Origin: Terana coerulea
Taxonomy: Eukaryota > Basidiomycota > Agaricomycetes > Polyporales > Phanerochaetaceae
Direction: 5' to 3'
NCBI GenBank assembly: GCA_024811115.1
Contig: JAKOGH010000993.1
Span: 1-64,000, forward strand
Length of the DNA stretch: 64,000 bases
In this document: piece after piece, positions 1 through 11,758 of the stretch
Numbering within the stretch: the first letter of the stretch is position 1
How the letters are laid out: each line of letters begins with the position of its first letter
Made by a program: the position numbers and the translations under genes
Notes under the pieces: generated by a model
The model's input: the letters and a program-made list of their open reading frames with translations, nothing else
What the model was told of the DNA's origin: nothing
Databases searched by the model: none

Positions 1-1800
1 CTCCGGTCTCTCGCGAGCTGGAGCGCGACGCGTACGGTCGGGCACCGAGATCGATTGCTCGCCAGAGAGAGATCCAGAGGGGCAGTGCGAGCGAGTCTAA
101 GCAGCGTTGTGTCCTGCAGGCCAGGGCAAAATGCGCGCATTGGAGTTCTGGTCGTGTGACATACAACCTGGGGGAGCGGACAACGTTCAGTGAGAATGGC
201 CAGGCGAAGTCCTTGCGTCCGAGGACTGCGCCGGAGGGAAGAGATAAGATAGTAAAAGCTAGCTATCTTCGTTTTCTGCAGTTATATACTGCGTTAGTGC
301 GAAGATGCCGGGCTAGCGCAGCGCAAGAGGATATGTACCGAGCATACCCCATTTCGCGAGGGGCCTGGTACAGGCACTGGAGAATATCAGCTGCATCAAT
401 TGCGAAGTTTGCAGTGATACGAGCACTTACGAAACCTTTACGTTGCGGTCCGAGAAAGCGTATTCTTTCCTTTGCTGGGTATGTTCGCAGCCACAGAAGA
501 GTGAGCGGGTGAGAAAGCGGGAGCTCGGCAAGTCCCGCGTGGCGGCCGCACCTCTCATTTGGTCGTGCGACCATCTTGCCAGCGCCCACCACCTTCAGAC
601 GACCGGCGAGCGTGAACTCGAGGCTCGCGCTGACGCACTCCTGATATTGAAGCACATTCGTTCATATCAGAGTCGGGATCGTCACCGAAACGCCTCGCTG
701 CAGCGGGTCGCACCCTGGCTATGACATCTAACCTTCTTTCCTCAGACGCAGCCTCCGCCGCTTCGCCCAGGATTCCCAGCGTACCCCAGAGGCCCGTAGT
801 TTGCCCGAATGGCACCGCGCGAGGGCTTCTGCCTGCTTCTGTGGCGTCCCATGCCTGCGCTGGGCCCTGGAAGCTGACGCGACCGCACCAGCGCGGCTCG
901 TGTGATTACGCCCCCGGGCGTATCTGCCTTCTGACGTCGAGGTACTTATACCCTGCGAGCAAGGTTCACCGACACGGACCCCTTCCTCGACAAACACACC
1001 CGGACTCGAACCCAGGCGAACTCACGCGGATGCAAACGATGGCTGCCACCGGCAGACCTGCTGCTCTCCGCAACCACTCGGCTCCCGCAGCCTTGCATAC
1101 TCACTCTCGTCGTCGGCCAGGCATGATGGTGCGTTCTCTATACATGGCGATACGCTGTTGCACTCATCACTAATCAATGCATGCTTTTGCTTAGAGAGTT
1201 CACCATACTTGGCACGGCGAGGCACCCACACTAAGTCACTTTGAGGACTTCATGCGTGAGATCGGTGTGGATGCACAGCTGACGCACCTGTGTTGTGTTC
1301 CCCGGCAAGGTTAGCCGATTCAGTTGGTGTTTAACTCCTAGTGTCTGACAACCATGCAGTGGCACCTAGGGAACACGCTCGTAGCCGCACAAAATCAGAG
1401 CCGGTCGTTCCGCAGGCCGACGAGTTCTGCTTTGCATCTCGTTCTACGGTGAGCTGCTTCTGCCCTACGCACGGCTTGGCACCGCAAGCTCATCTCTTCT
1501 CTTCTATAGGTGGATCGCGGGCGATCTGCACACGAACGCGCCATCCGCCGTCAGTCGTTCCCTGCTGCAGCTTCCGTGCGCTCGCACTCTCCCCTTAACG
1601 TGACGCCCATCCGTCCTTCCGCGCCGTATCGCGCGCTCTCGTCCATCGCATCGCCCTCCCGAAGTCCTCAGGAAGCTCGGCATCCTCACCCGCCCCCTTC
1701 CCCTCTCAAAACGCAGCCTATCCTGTCGATTTATACCCAAAATCACGGCGCTTCGTACATATGCACATCCGTGTCAGCAGACCAGGCTCTGCGGAACAGC
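1..1800. other. No supported gene
   Basis: Several overlapping open frames of 60-150 codons lie on both strands, but none shows a recognisable domain or a convincing chain of exons and splice sites. A weak TATA-like stretch (TATAC, about 1732-1736) lies near the right end and may serve the next gene. I see no repeat or RNA gene that I can support. Confidence 0.5.
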
Positions 1801-2317
1801 ATGAGGGCCGCGCTCGTCGGCGACAGCGAGCTCTCACCGCGATCTGCGTCCCTGGCCCCGCACGCCAGCGCAGATCAGGGCCAGTGGGAACCCCTCCACG
1901 CCCGTCCCGCTCTCCGCGCCTCACCGTCGTCCTCCGCCGCGAGCAGCGCGCCGCCATCGGCCCCGCGCGCGCTCGAGCCGCGTCCCGTCCTTCGCGTCCG
2001 CCGACACCGCGTCGTCGTCCGAGGGCCCCGCGACGCCGCGCGGCCACTTCTCGCCGCTGCCCTCGCCACGCGCCGCCGCGAGCCCGACGCTCGCAGACCT
2101 CGAGCACGCGTCGCGCATCCGCGTCCCCGCGCGCTGCGTCGCGTGCCAGCGCACCGGCCACAACTTCCCGAACTGCCCCGCGTGCGGCGACCGCTGGTGC
2201 TCGCGCGAGTGCCGCGTCCGCGCGACGGGCGAGAGCAAGCATGCGTGCCACGCGCGGCGCGCGAGCCCGTCGGCGGTCGAGGTCCACGCCGGACCGCACA
2301 GGGAGCTGGATAGCTGA
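1801..2317 (+). CDS. MYND-like zinc-finger protein, copy 1 (start uncertain)
   Basis: The C-terminal end is the supported part. From about 2099 to the TGA at 2315-2317 one frame encodes a compact eight-ligand finger, C-x2-C-x9-C-x2-C-x4-C-x3-C-x9-H-x-C, with the core WCSREC. Upstream the protein is Ser/Pro/Ala-rich low complexity (SSEGPATP). The ATG at 1801 opens a natural-looking Ser-rich frame, but the finger lies one frame away, so either an intron or a one-base shift lies around 1880-1985. The ATG at 1761 is an alternative start. The fold resembles MYND or HIT fingers, which usually mediate protein contacts; that role is inference. The gene at 3512-4462 is a paralogue with the same finger and the same GPATP linker. 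The finger is certain as a pattern; the gene model is tentative. Confidence 0.55.
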
Positions 2318-3357
2318 TCCGTGTCACGACGTTGCACTCCATTGACTGTGCCCATACATATTTATTGTTCGCTGACACGCATTTATACCACGTCGACATG
2401 TCGGTCTAGATTATTGAGCATATGTAGGACGCATTGCATGTATTATGAAGCGTTGTATTGCTGCCTGAGCTTTGCCTATAAGCAGACTTTTTGTACACCA
2501 TGCACTGCATCTGCCACCGGGACAGCATGAGAGTATTCTTCACTATTCGCCACGAGCGCATAATTGAACGCAACCTTATCTCCCGCGTGATATGGGCTTG
2601 TACGAAACGTACATCGGACGTATTTTCGTCAGCTTTGAGTTTTAGTGCGTTTGGCGTTTGCGACGCCACGATAGCTTGGTGTTACGGCAGGGCGTCGATG
2701 CAAGGAGGCTTTTGAACGGCCGCATGACGGAGAGCACCGCACTGCCTTGGTCGACACCTGCAAATGAAATACGAGACAGCGCAGAGGTGATTATTTTGTC
2801 GAAATTTACGTACCCCCGCCTCCATTCCATGGGCACACTGGCCTAGACCGTCACACGACCACTGTCAGGAGGAAACGCTCGAGCAATATGACCGTCATGA
2901 GATGACAACGCTGTCATTGTGCGACCGCAGAGGCCTTCTGCATCAGAAGAAAACGCAGGGTCGTGGCGGGTGGTCGAGGCAACCAGTGGGCTGCTGCAGA
3001 GGACGAACGTGTGTGGAGTGGGTGCATGGAGGTGGGCTCAAAGCTGGGGTGGCGGCTTCTGCACGGAGGCGAGACTCCGGTGTTCTTGAGCCTGGGCGCG
3101 GAGCGGTATGTTGCCTCTAAACTTGTCTGCCAGCTTCTACCTCCGCCGCGTCGTACGCGTTAGCAGAGCAAACTCCGCGCAGTTCATGTTCTGTGAGTTT
3201 CAGCTTCCACAGGCCCGAGTCCGAGGAGGGTCGAGGAGATGAAGGATCAGCGGGATGGAGACATCGGAGAGAAGCGCCGGGAGTGAGGACATCGGTTTAG
3301 TGGTCGTGTGACCCCTGAAAAATACGTACCGCCTTCTTCAATTCTTGTCCTCCCCCG
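2318..3357. other. No supported gene
   Basis: About 1 kb between the two MYND-like genes. Short frames only, no domain and no repeat that I can support. The left part is more AT-rich and is probably the 3' untranslated region of copy 1; the right part is probably promoter of copy 2. Confidence 0.5.
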
Positions 3358-3363
3358 TATAAG
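3358..3363 (+). promoter_or_regulatory. TATA box of MYND-like gene copy 2
   Basis: TATAAG about 150 bases before the ATG at 3512. It is followed by a likely 5' untranslated intron at 3449-3500, with donor GTGAGT and acceptor ending ATAATAG, that finishes 11 bases before the ATG. Confidence 0.5.
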
Positions 3364-3511
3364 TACCTCGGCCCTGCAGCCTACCGCCCCTCCTCACAGT
3401 GACATACTACGCTACATCATTACCGCGTCATTGCCCTCTATCACGAATGTGAGTGTCCCCACATGATTCTGATGCTCGTCTGGCTGATAGAATATAATAG
3501 ACAGCCCTACG

Positions 3512-4462
3512 ATGCTCGTCGCGGTCCCCCTTCCTCAGCCCCTCGCTCCTCAGTCCAATGCGACGGGGTCACCCGTCGACCTCTCGACTCCCCAACTGCG
3601 CGCAGAAGTCGGGCTTCTACGAGGCGGGAGAGGCGGGGAATGGATGCAGCAGTACGGAGAAACCTGTATGTTTTCCAAGAGATTCATCTTCACCGAGTGA
3701 TGAGCTGCCCAAACCACTTTCAGTCCAGCTCCTCCGCGGGTCCCATGCACGCTCACGATCAGCTTCAGCCACAGGCCGCTCGCACCATGCATCCTCGTCT
3801 TCATCCCGGCCAAGAGCCGCGAGCACTATAGAACGCTCCAGTCCCGCGGTGTCTGGCCACTCTCACTTCCTCACCCTCCCCCGCGGCATCCTACCGCGCC
3901 CCGCGCCCGTGGCCCCGGTAGAGACCGCCGGGGACGACACCATCGGCTCCTTCTCGCCCACGAGCTGCCCCGCGCCGCCACCTCCACCACCTCCTCGTCG
4001 CGCCGCGCACGGCCTCCAAGTCGTACGCGCGCAAGGGCGAACGTCTGCGGCTCGACTTCGACTTCACCGCGGGCGTGTCAGAAGCCGCGTCGCCGGACGG
4101 GTCCGCGCCGTCGTCGCCCATCCCCTCCATCTCCCGCACGCCGTCCTCGTACGCCGAGTCCGGAGTACTTCTCGAGCTCGACCGCGCCGTCGTCCGCGGG
4201 CCCCGCGACGCCCGTGCACTCCGCATCAGCATCCCCTGTGCTACCACACAAAGCTCTGCGGCCCATCCTCGAGGCGCTCGAGGACGAGTCCAAGTTCCGT
4301 GTGCAGACGGCATGTGCAGCCTGCGGCCGCGCCGGGTCGAATTTCCCGTGCTGTCCGAGGTGCAAGGAGATGTGGTGCTCGCGCGAGTGTCGCGTGAAGA
4401 GTACGGGCGGGAAGAAGCATACGTGCAAACGGTCGCCACATACAACTATTCATACAAGCTAA
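3512..4462 (+). CDS. MYND-like zinc-finger protein, copy 2
   Basis: The ATG at 3512 lies just downstream of a probable 5' UTR intron. The reading begins with a Pro/Ser-rich stretch (PQPLAPQSNATGSPVD), passes through a long Ser- and Pro-rich region including a run of seven prolines, and ends with the same finger as copy 1: CAAC, then CPRC, then WCSREC, then KHTC, with C-x2-C-x9-C-x2-C-x4-C-x3-C-x9-H-x-C spacing. The linker AGPATP matches copy 1. Coding potential moves through three frames (about 3600, 4020 and 4160) without good splice sites, so the sequence probably carries one-base errors, or the gene is decaying. Function is unknown; a scaffold or regulatory role is a guess from MYND fingers in general. 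Confidence 0.55.
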
Positions 4463-5081
4463 TGTCAAGACGATAGACGAGCACGAGCACACACTACCAA
4501 AAGGGTTCGGAAACATGTATGTCTTACTACCTCATATTATTCGAACAGTAGATTGCTATTTCTTGGAATATGTCCGCCATTTATATCGCTTTGCCCACTG
4601 CTGTGTAATTTACTCCGCTTTCCGCCCAAGCATATGTTGACAGACTCGCACAATGATAGCAAGCATTCTTGAACATATCACGCATTCCCAGCACTTCACG
4701 CGCGCAGAGCGGTCGTGTGACAAGCATTCGTGAAGGACACCGGTGCGAAGCTTTCCCTAAATGCTTCCTATCGCGCAGCCAGGTAAGGATGCCGTACCAC
4801 CCTCGAACCGTATCACAACGAGGCGACGCAGCGACCCGCACTTCGCGCCACGCCTAACCCTCTTCGCGCATACGCACCCACCGTATCGCGGCCTTCTCAC
4901 AGATCGTTCCAGCAGCCTCTCGCGCCCGCGCGCCGCGGCACGCCGCACGGTCAGGCTTCTCCCGGCTCGGACGCGGGCGCGGAGAGCAGCTGGGCGCACG
5001 CTGCTGCCTTGGCCTGGACCAGTGCGGCGTCGACGGACGACCTTCCCGCGAAGCGTCAGCGTAATCTACACGCCCGGATTC
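4463..5081. other. No supported gene
   Basis: Between the zinc-finger gene and the 3' end of TBCD on the opposite strand. The two genes converge here, so this is probably their 3' untranslated sequence. No repeat or RNA gene seen. Confidence 0.5.
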
Positions 5082-8000
5082 CTAACAAACGGAAGAGACG
5101 GACCATTCTGTCTCGAGCAGGATCTCTTCTGCCTCGTCCGTCTCGCAGCCGAGGTCTTTGCTCTGCAGAACCATGTACAGGTACTCCGCCGTGTCTGCGC
5201 GTATCTGCTCCCACACCAACGCGATCAGCTCCGAAGCTCCAAGAGGGTTATGGGGTGGGCGGGGTACCTTTGGGAACTGGTGTGCGAGGAACGCAGGAAG
5301 GGCACCAGCGGCCTCTGCGCGGAGCGAGGGCACGCAGAGGAGGTGCGCCACGCTGTGATCAGTTGAGCACCTGCGACGAACGGCCGGCATAAAGTGGGGG
5401 CGTACATGCGCATCGACGCCGCGATTCGCTGCACGCTCTTGAGCTTCGCGATGCCGCGCGAGCAGACGAACAGCAGGGCTTTCAAGCTGAACCGAGTGGA
5501 TACATCAGCCGCCGCGTGCCGGAGACGGTTGAAAATCGACTAGCGCACCTCTTCAGCCCGTCCGCGTCCTCGTACAGCGGCTCGAGCGCGTCCGCCTCAA
5601 GCAGCAGGCTGAACGTCTGCAGCACCGGGATGACGACGCTGTTCGACCCTAGACGGCCTTTCGCCTGTGCGAACAGGTCCGCGGCGAGCCCACGCAGGTC
5701 GTACGCCGCTTCCGAGCCAGAGACGGGCAGCGTCCGCGCGTAGGCCACTAGAGCCTGCGACACCGGACGTTGCTGTACGTTCCAACATCAGTAATCTGGG
5801 TAGGGTATGACCGCTGGGCATATGCACGTACAGTGCTGTCCGTAAGGCTACTCGCGCTGAGAACCAGGCCGGCGAGAAGCGACTGACGGTACGGTTCGAT
5901 GGCGAGCAGCTGCACGATCTTGGGAAAGAGCCGCGCGCCGTCGTTCCAGTCCACTTCTCCGTCGTCCCTGCACGACCGCATCAACAACCGACGCCATCCA
6001 ACAAAGCATCCGACACACACCTCACGAACAGCTCTTGCATCAGTCCCTTTCCGTGCACCGTCCATTCCCCATGGCCTTCAGGGCTGGGGAGCGCGAGCAG
6101 CCGCACTAGCTGCTCGCCCGCCACCTGCCGCACGTTGTCTAGCCGCTCGGCGCCCTGCTTCAGGATCCCCGCGACCGCCGCGTGGAAGGTCGGCGCGGGC
6201 AGATACGCGGGGAAGGCGGGGAGGGCGGCGGCGTGCGCGAGGAGCAGCGCGGCGGCCGCCGCGAGCCCACGGACGCACGCGACGCGGATCCACGAGCCGA
6301 CGTCGCCGCGCTCGTCGGTCGTGTAGTCTTCCAGCCCGGCGAGCATCGCGGTGAGGATCGCGACGACGGTGTCCGGCGTGAGGTCTGCGGGGGTGGTGAG
6401 CACGGGACACAACGCGATGATGCTGGTGAGGACCTACGCTCGGAGAGGCGGGGGAGCAACATTAGAGAGAATTTGCGGCATTGCAGTGTATGCATTCCGG
6501 CGGGCCTCGACATTCTTCAACCCTGTCTGTTTTGTGGTTCAGCGTAGTCACGATGGAGAAAGATCAGCTGTGGTTCTGACCGATTTGTCGACGGATGCCA
6601 GTAAGAACTGGATGGCGGCGAGGAGGCCGTGGTCGTGTGCGCTGTAATCCAGGACACCGAGGACGCGACAGGCGTTTTGCTGTGCTGCGGGGTGCTAGTC
6701 TTCCCTTCTTTCACAAACGTGCAGAGAGACAGGTGAGCGTTGACGCCGATCTCGCAGGCAAATCGCAACTTATCTCTGGACGTACGACGAACATTCCACC
6801 AGCTTGCTGACGGCCGCCATCGCCTCCGCGACCGCATCTTGCACCACGGCGCTGTTGCTCTTCAGCGCAATGTCGATGACGTCGCGCCACTGCGGCGTAC
6901 CAGGCCCCGGCATCTGAATGTCGGAGAGGGACATGCTGTTGGCGATGACCGCGCAGGCGGCTGCTGTGACGAGCTCGTTGCGCGATGAATGCATCAGGTT
7001 TAGAGAGACTTTGGCTAGATGCCCGAATGTCTGGCAGGGATCTTCAGCACGCTCCTGCGCATCTCAAACATAGATACTTGCCTTCTTTAACTCAGGCGCA
7101 GCCCTTTCCTCTGGTCCAGCGGCGCGGTACGCCTCGGCGAGCTCAGCCAGGACCCATAAGGCACCGTGTATGTCGCCGACGTCGACGTCGTCTAGATGTT
7201 GAGCCTTCGACAAATTAGACACAATCCCAGAGTGAAACGAATGACACGGACCGCTTGCTGCACGCAGGAGGGGCCCAGGACCCATAAATCAATCTCACAA
7301 ATGCGCCTCAGCGATTGCGCGCCTAACCGCCGCATGCCTGGATCCCAGTGGCGTAAGGTGACTGTAAGGAGGTGCTTGATCAAGCTGGCCCTGTACACTT
7401 CGTGTCTGTGTAGGTTCTCAGCACGCAGTGAAGTACACGCATAACGGCGATCCTTACTCGGCGACGTCACTTGCGGCCACTAGAAAGGCGTTACGTCTAG
7501 TCCCTACGGCGTAGAAGTCCGTCTTGCGCAACACATCGATTCCATGAGGAAACAAACTCTGCGAAGATCTACGTCAGCAATCGCTTCTCGAAATGGATCG
7601 AAGTTTATACCGTTCTCCCAACAAACTCCTGGAAAGCAGCGCTCGCTGCCCTGCGGATGGGCACCTCGCGATCAAAGACCGCGACGGTCACCAACGTTCG
7701 CGCAAGGTCTTCTGCAAACGGCGCGAGCGCCGCGCTGCTCTGCGCACGGGCGAGTGACCAGAGGACGTATGATGCGGCGTCCCGCACGCTGGAGCCCACG
7801 GAATGCGCGCCTTTGCGGATGTCAAAATACAACGCCTGGCGCGACAGGTCAGTCCTCCGGCGCGGCGCACAGGCGGCATGTTCACCGCACCTTGCGCATC
7901 CAGTCGATGAGCGCGCCCAGATGGCTGTCGGTGATGAGACCCCGTCTGGCCATCTCTGCGCAGGCGAGGGAGGCACCGTGCCAGGTGGACTCGGCGAGGG

Positions 8001-9516
8001 CCGGCAGGTCGTACAGCGTTGCGGCGCCGAGGGAGTGGATGGTGAAGAGCTGCAGGACCTGCTGCAGAATCTGCTCCGTGAAATCGGACGGTAGACGTTC
8101 GGATATGCGCGCGATCGCTTTGGATGCAGAATACCGAACGATGGTATCCTAAGGACGCAATGAGACAAACAGGGGCGGCAGCAAAGTGGAAAACATACCT
8201 TGTCTTGCAATGCGTCCAACAGCCCTCCTAACAGGTCCTCAAGCTCGTCAGGAATATCAACGTCTTCGTCTTCGTCTTCTTCTGCGGGGCTTTGCTCAGA
8301 CGACGGAAGTAGTACTTTGCCTATCAGATAAAAGCATATGAATTAAAACAGGCGTCTTGGAGTCGAGACGTCAGTCTGCCACACCTCGACGAACTATTCT
8401 CCGTGGGGGTGGTAACTGTCGGAGCAGTATCCGCGAAATCAGCTTGATACGGTATTTGCGCACAAGCATGTTGCTCATCAGGGTTTTGTTTTCCTGAACC
8501 ACATTTGCGAGCTCAAAGAGTGAGGCGGTATGTGGTATAACCTGATTAGTTGATCCAGTCTTCACCAGCTCGCAGAGCACTTGCAGAGCGCCAATGGACT
8601 ACTTTTATCAGCTCTGAGTGAGGCTTCAGCAGCCATGTTACTCACAAGAAATAGTGCGTCAGGGCTCTTTAGAGCTTCTGTCGCCCAGCCTAAAAATGAC
8701 GGAAGCTTGATATTGGTATCCTGCCTATGTGCGTCCTAGTATGAGACAACAACGAACACAAGCAGTCACCTTACCTGGCATAAAACCGAGCGACTAAGAT
8801 GGCAGCACTTTCACGCTCAACACCAGCCTTCTCCAGGTAAAGCCTCCCGACTGCTTCCAAGTCTGAAGCTGTCTTGCCCACCGATTCGGGCTCGTCGAAC
8901 TGGGCCAAGTCGAAAGGTAGCTTGCTGATCAAGGAGAGCCAGAGCAGCATAACATATCTCAGGCACCATTGATTTGGGATCTTTCAGTATTTCATCGTGC
9001 ACAAGCATAAATTGTAATGCCACAGAGAGATCGTCGATCTCATGTGGGAAGAATCGCGCTGGAACGCATTGATGAGCTTCGAGAGGTTTTTGACGAAATA
9101 ACGCTTACGGACTGATGGTCTTATATCCACGGAATGTGATGTAGTTGTACAAAAGAAATGAGAGTCTCCGGAGATTTTGCGGGACGTGGGCGTTCAGTGT
9201 GGAAGAGGAGACACTGGTGATGGATTGCTTGAGCCGTGCTACCACAGGCTCGACAAGACGTTCGAGGAAAGGGTCCAAGAGGTAAGCTTGCTCTTGATAA
9301 TCACCTAGCTATACCTCTGAATCAGTTACTGTAGCAATAAAAAGAAGAAACACGTACGGTCATGCAAAGTTTCTTGATCAATGAGTCTGCCTCGCGAAGA
9401 GCATCACCGCTGAGGCTTCCACCGCACAGCTGCAGAAATTTGGTCTGGGTGGCAGCAAAGTCTTCGTACTTGTCAAAGGTTGCAAAGAACCTGTCATCGA
9501 CTTGTCCGTCTTCCAT
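5082..9516 (-). CDS. TBCD: Tubulin-folding cofactor D (TBCD)
   Basis: Many short exons together give the HEAT/armadillo-repeat chaperone that, with cofactors C and E, assembles alpha/beta-tubulin heterodimers in the cytosol (CIN1 in budding yeast, alp1 in fission yeast). The start is the ATG at 9516 (MEDGQVDDRFFATFDKYEDF). Diagnostic blocks follow: RRLSFLLYNYITFRGYK near 9150, LRYVMLLWLSLI near 8950, FDIRKGAHSVGSSVRDAASY near 7800, FPHGIDVL near 7520, DYTTDERGDVGSWIR near 6300, and a C-terminus with IRADTAEYLYMVLQ ending at 5082. The length of about 1,100-1,200 residues fits the family. Between DEILKDP and QWCLRYVM (about 8973-8975) the frame changes by one base in an AAA run, with homology on both sides. 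The gene is divergent from BUD22 with a 288-base gap. Confidence 0.93.
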
Positions 9517-9804
9517 GACCTGCAGGGTTAGGAAGCCAGCGACCAGGCAATCTCGAAATGTTGAGCGAGCGCAAGCTTGGCCGGGGAGCGTCAGACGCGC
9601 TGGGCAAGAGCTGTCGAGGAGAATCGGGATCAATTGATGCGCCTCGATCTCGAAATCGTCCCGAACGGATCGGGCCGATCGTGCCTCTTGCACACGGCGC
9701 CTACCGCGGTTTCTGGTCCGCTTTTTCTTCCATCCACACCTTGGTTTGTCTAAAGACGTGCCACTTACCCTTACCCATATAAATACGCTTCACTACGGCC
9801 TGAA
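9517..9804. promoter_or_regulatory. Shared promoter of divergent TBCD and BUD22
   Basis: The 288 bases between the two start codons must hold the control sites of both genes. A TATAAA lies at 9778-9783 on the plus strand, only about 22 bases before the ATG proposed for BUD22. That is unusually close and may mean that TATA is not the one used, or that the BUD22 start is elsewhere. Confidence 0.5.
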
Positions 9805-11452
9805 ATGGCTCGAGATTCCTCAAGAACATAGCCTGAAGCGGAAGCGAGCTAAGGAGGTAGGCCCATTGTCATGTCTGCCATGGACTTCGTCTCACTGATG
9901 CCTTCGTAGGAAGACTTAGCTGGAAGGCTCTCTGGAAAACTTGTATGTAGCTCGAATTTCTCCTCCAAAAACCCTCGCTGATGTACTCAAGATGTAAAGC
10001 ATCACTGTGTCAAGGAGGTCCGGAAAGCTACTAAGAAAGCAAAGGACTTCGAAGTGCGAAAGCTTGTGAAACGATTGAAGGATCTGAGGTGAGCGTAACT
10101 TGTACTTCGCTGAAAGACCCACTGCAATATTTCGCACAGAAAGAAAGACTCTGCCTCAAAAGAACTAGGAGATTTGGAGGAGCAGCTAGCCGGACTCAAG
10201 GTCCGTCCTTCCTGCACTTATTCTCGTCCAGTACCTTACACGTTACATTAGACCGTCGACGGCGACGCGGTTGCCAGCACAGCGTTGAGAAGCAAGCTGA
10301 AGAAAGACAAAAGGCTTTCTGAGAATGCCGAACTCGAGGCGGCTATTACCAAAGAATTGACTCAAGTCGTTGCACCTGCAACGCCTGGGTCGAATCTTGC
10401 GAAGGTCCAAGGTCGGCTCCTGAGCTCAAAAATAATAGCAGCCGAAGTACATGGAGTTGTCGAAGACATTAGGGCGATAGTATTCCCAGGGCTGAAGGAA
10501 ACGGCGACTCCCGACGCTCCTGAGGACGAGGATGACGATGTTGCCCCGCCATCGAAGAAAGTGAAGATGACCACTCGCAAGAGGAATGATGTCGCTGAAG
10601 ACGAGTCATCCGCCGACGAGGAGAACGATGATAAATCTTCTGGTGAAGGGACGGCTCTGGAGGATGACGAAGCGGTGGATGCTGCCGGCTGGGAGTCGGG
10701 GTCTATTCACTCTGACGGAGGGTCAGAAGTCGGAGGAGAGCCTTCTGGTAGTAGTGAAGATGAGGACGATGAAGACGATAAAGACGGCGGAATTCCAGAG
10801 CCTTCACTAAAGCTTCTACAGAAGGGCCTTCCCAATCAACCATCCCAAAAGGCGGTTGCGCAGGCCACGTCAAAGGGTGAATCGACTTTCTTGCCCTCGC
10901 TATCTGTAGGATTTACTAGAGGCGACTCCGACGCGTCCGACTTCGAGGAGGACGACATAGCGGATGTTGGACCAAAGAAGAATCGAAGGGGTCAGAGAGC
11001 TAGGAGGGCGTAAGTACTTCGTCTTACGTTTATACACGTATAATCTCTAAATCTCAACTCAGGATATGGGAGAAGAAGTATGGGAAGGGTGCAAATCATC
11101 TGAACAAGCCGCAACCGACGGGAGGGAATGCGACTCCCCAGGACCAAGGAAGAAAGCCGTTTGGCAAACCTCACGGTAGCGCAAGAGCAGGGACCAAGCC
11201 TCAGACCTTCGCTCGTGCAGGAAGGCGCAAATCGGCCTCAAAGACCTTTTTCTCTCAACCTTCAGCTGCTTCCGGTATGTCGAGTCATGTCAGCATCACG
11301 TACCAATTATTCACATACACATCATAGGTCCCCATTCTCGCCACAAAGAGCCAGAGAAGGCCTTGCATCCTTCATGGGAGGCCAAACGGAAGTTGAAGGA
11401 AAAGCAGAATCCTGGGATTGTAGCGCCGCAAGGGAAGAAGATCGTTTTCTAG
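9805..11452 (+). CDS. BUD22: BUD22-like ribosome biogenesis protein
   Basis: The exons read HHCVKEVRKATKKAKDFEVR and KLVKRLKDLRKK near the N-terminus, a long acidic Glu/Asp/Ser middle (10,500-10,800), then RRGQRARRA joined to IWEKKYGKGANHL across an intron near 11,013-11,061. This is the Bud22/SRFBP1 domain pattern. In yeast the protein acts in the nucleolus in 40S pre-ribosome processing and was first found in bud-site selection. Introns are short with GT-AG borders. The first exon should read MARDSS then HSLKRKRAKE, but one extra A near 9822 puts a TAG at 9829-9831 in frame, so the start is uncertain. The stop is the TAG at 11450-11452. VMA2 follows on the same strand 306 bases later. Confidence 0.9.
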
Positions 11453-11758
11453 TGGGGACGGTGGTGGGGAATCTCGTCGCCTATGCTATGCCCATGTTTT
11501 GCATCCGTGTCAATGCTCTCTTGAATACACCTCTATTGCATCACACCGTGCCCATCTCCGTGAACGGTGGTCTCAAATTTTGCTCAAATGCATTCAGCGC
11601 ACGCTTTGCGAATACCTGTTACAGGGGCGTCTGTCGAGCTGACCGTGGGAACCTACGCCATGGGCGCTATTTGCGTCACTGTGCCTGCGATGGCCAGTTA
11701 CGCTCGTCGTCGCTTTCTTTCTGTTTCTCTCTCTACTTCTGTACTCTGCCCAGCCGCT

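Noticed and set aside
960..1040. tRNA-like T-arm on the minus strand (GGGTTCGAGTCC)
   Set aside because: The stem around the loop is mismatched and no matching acceptor, D or anticodon arms can be placed upstream.
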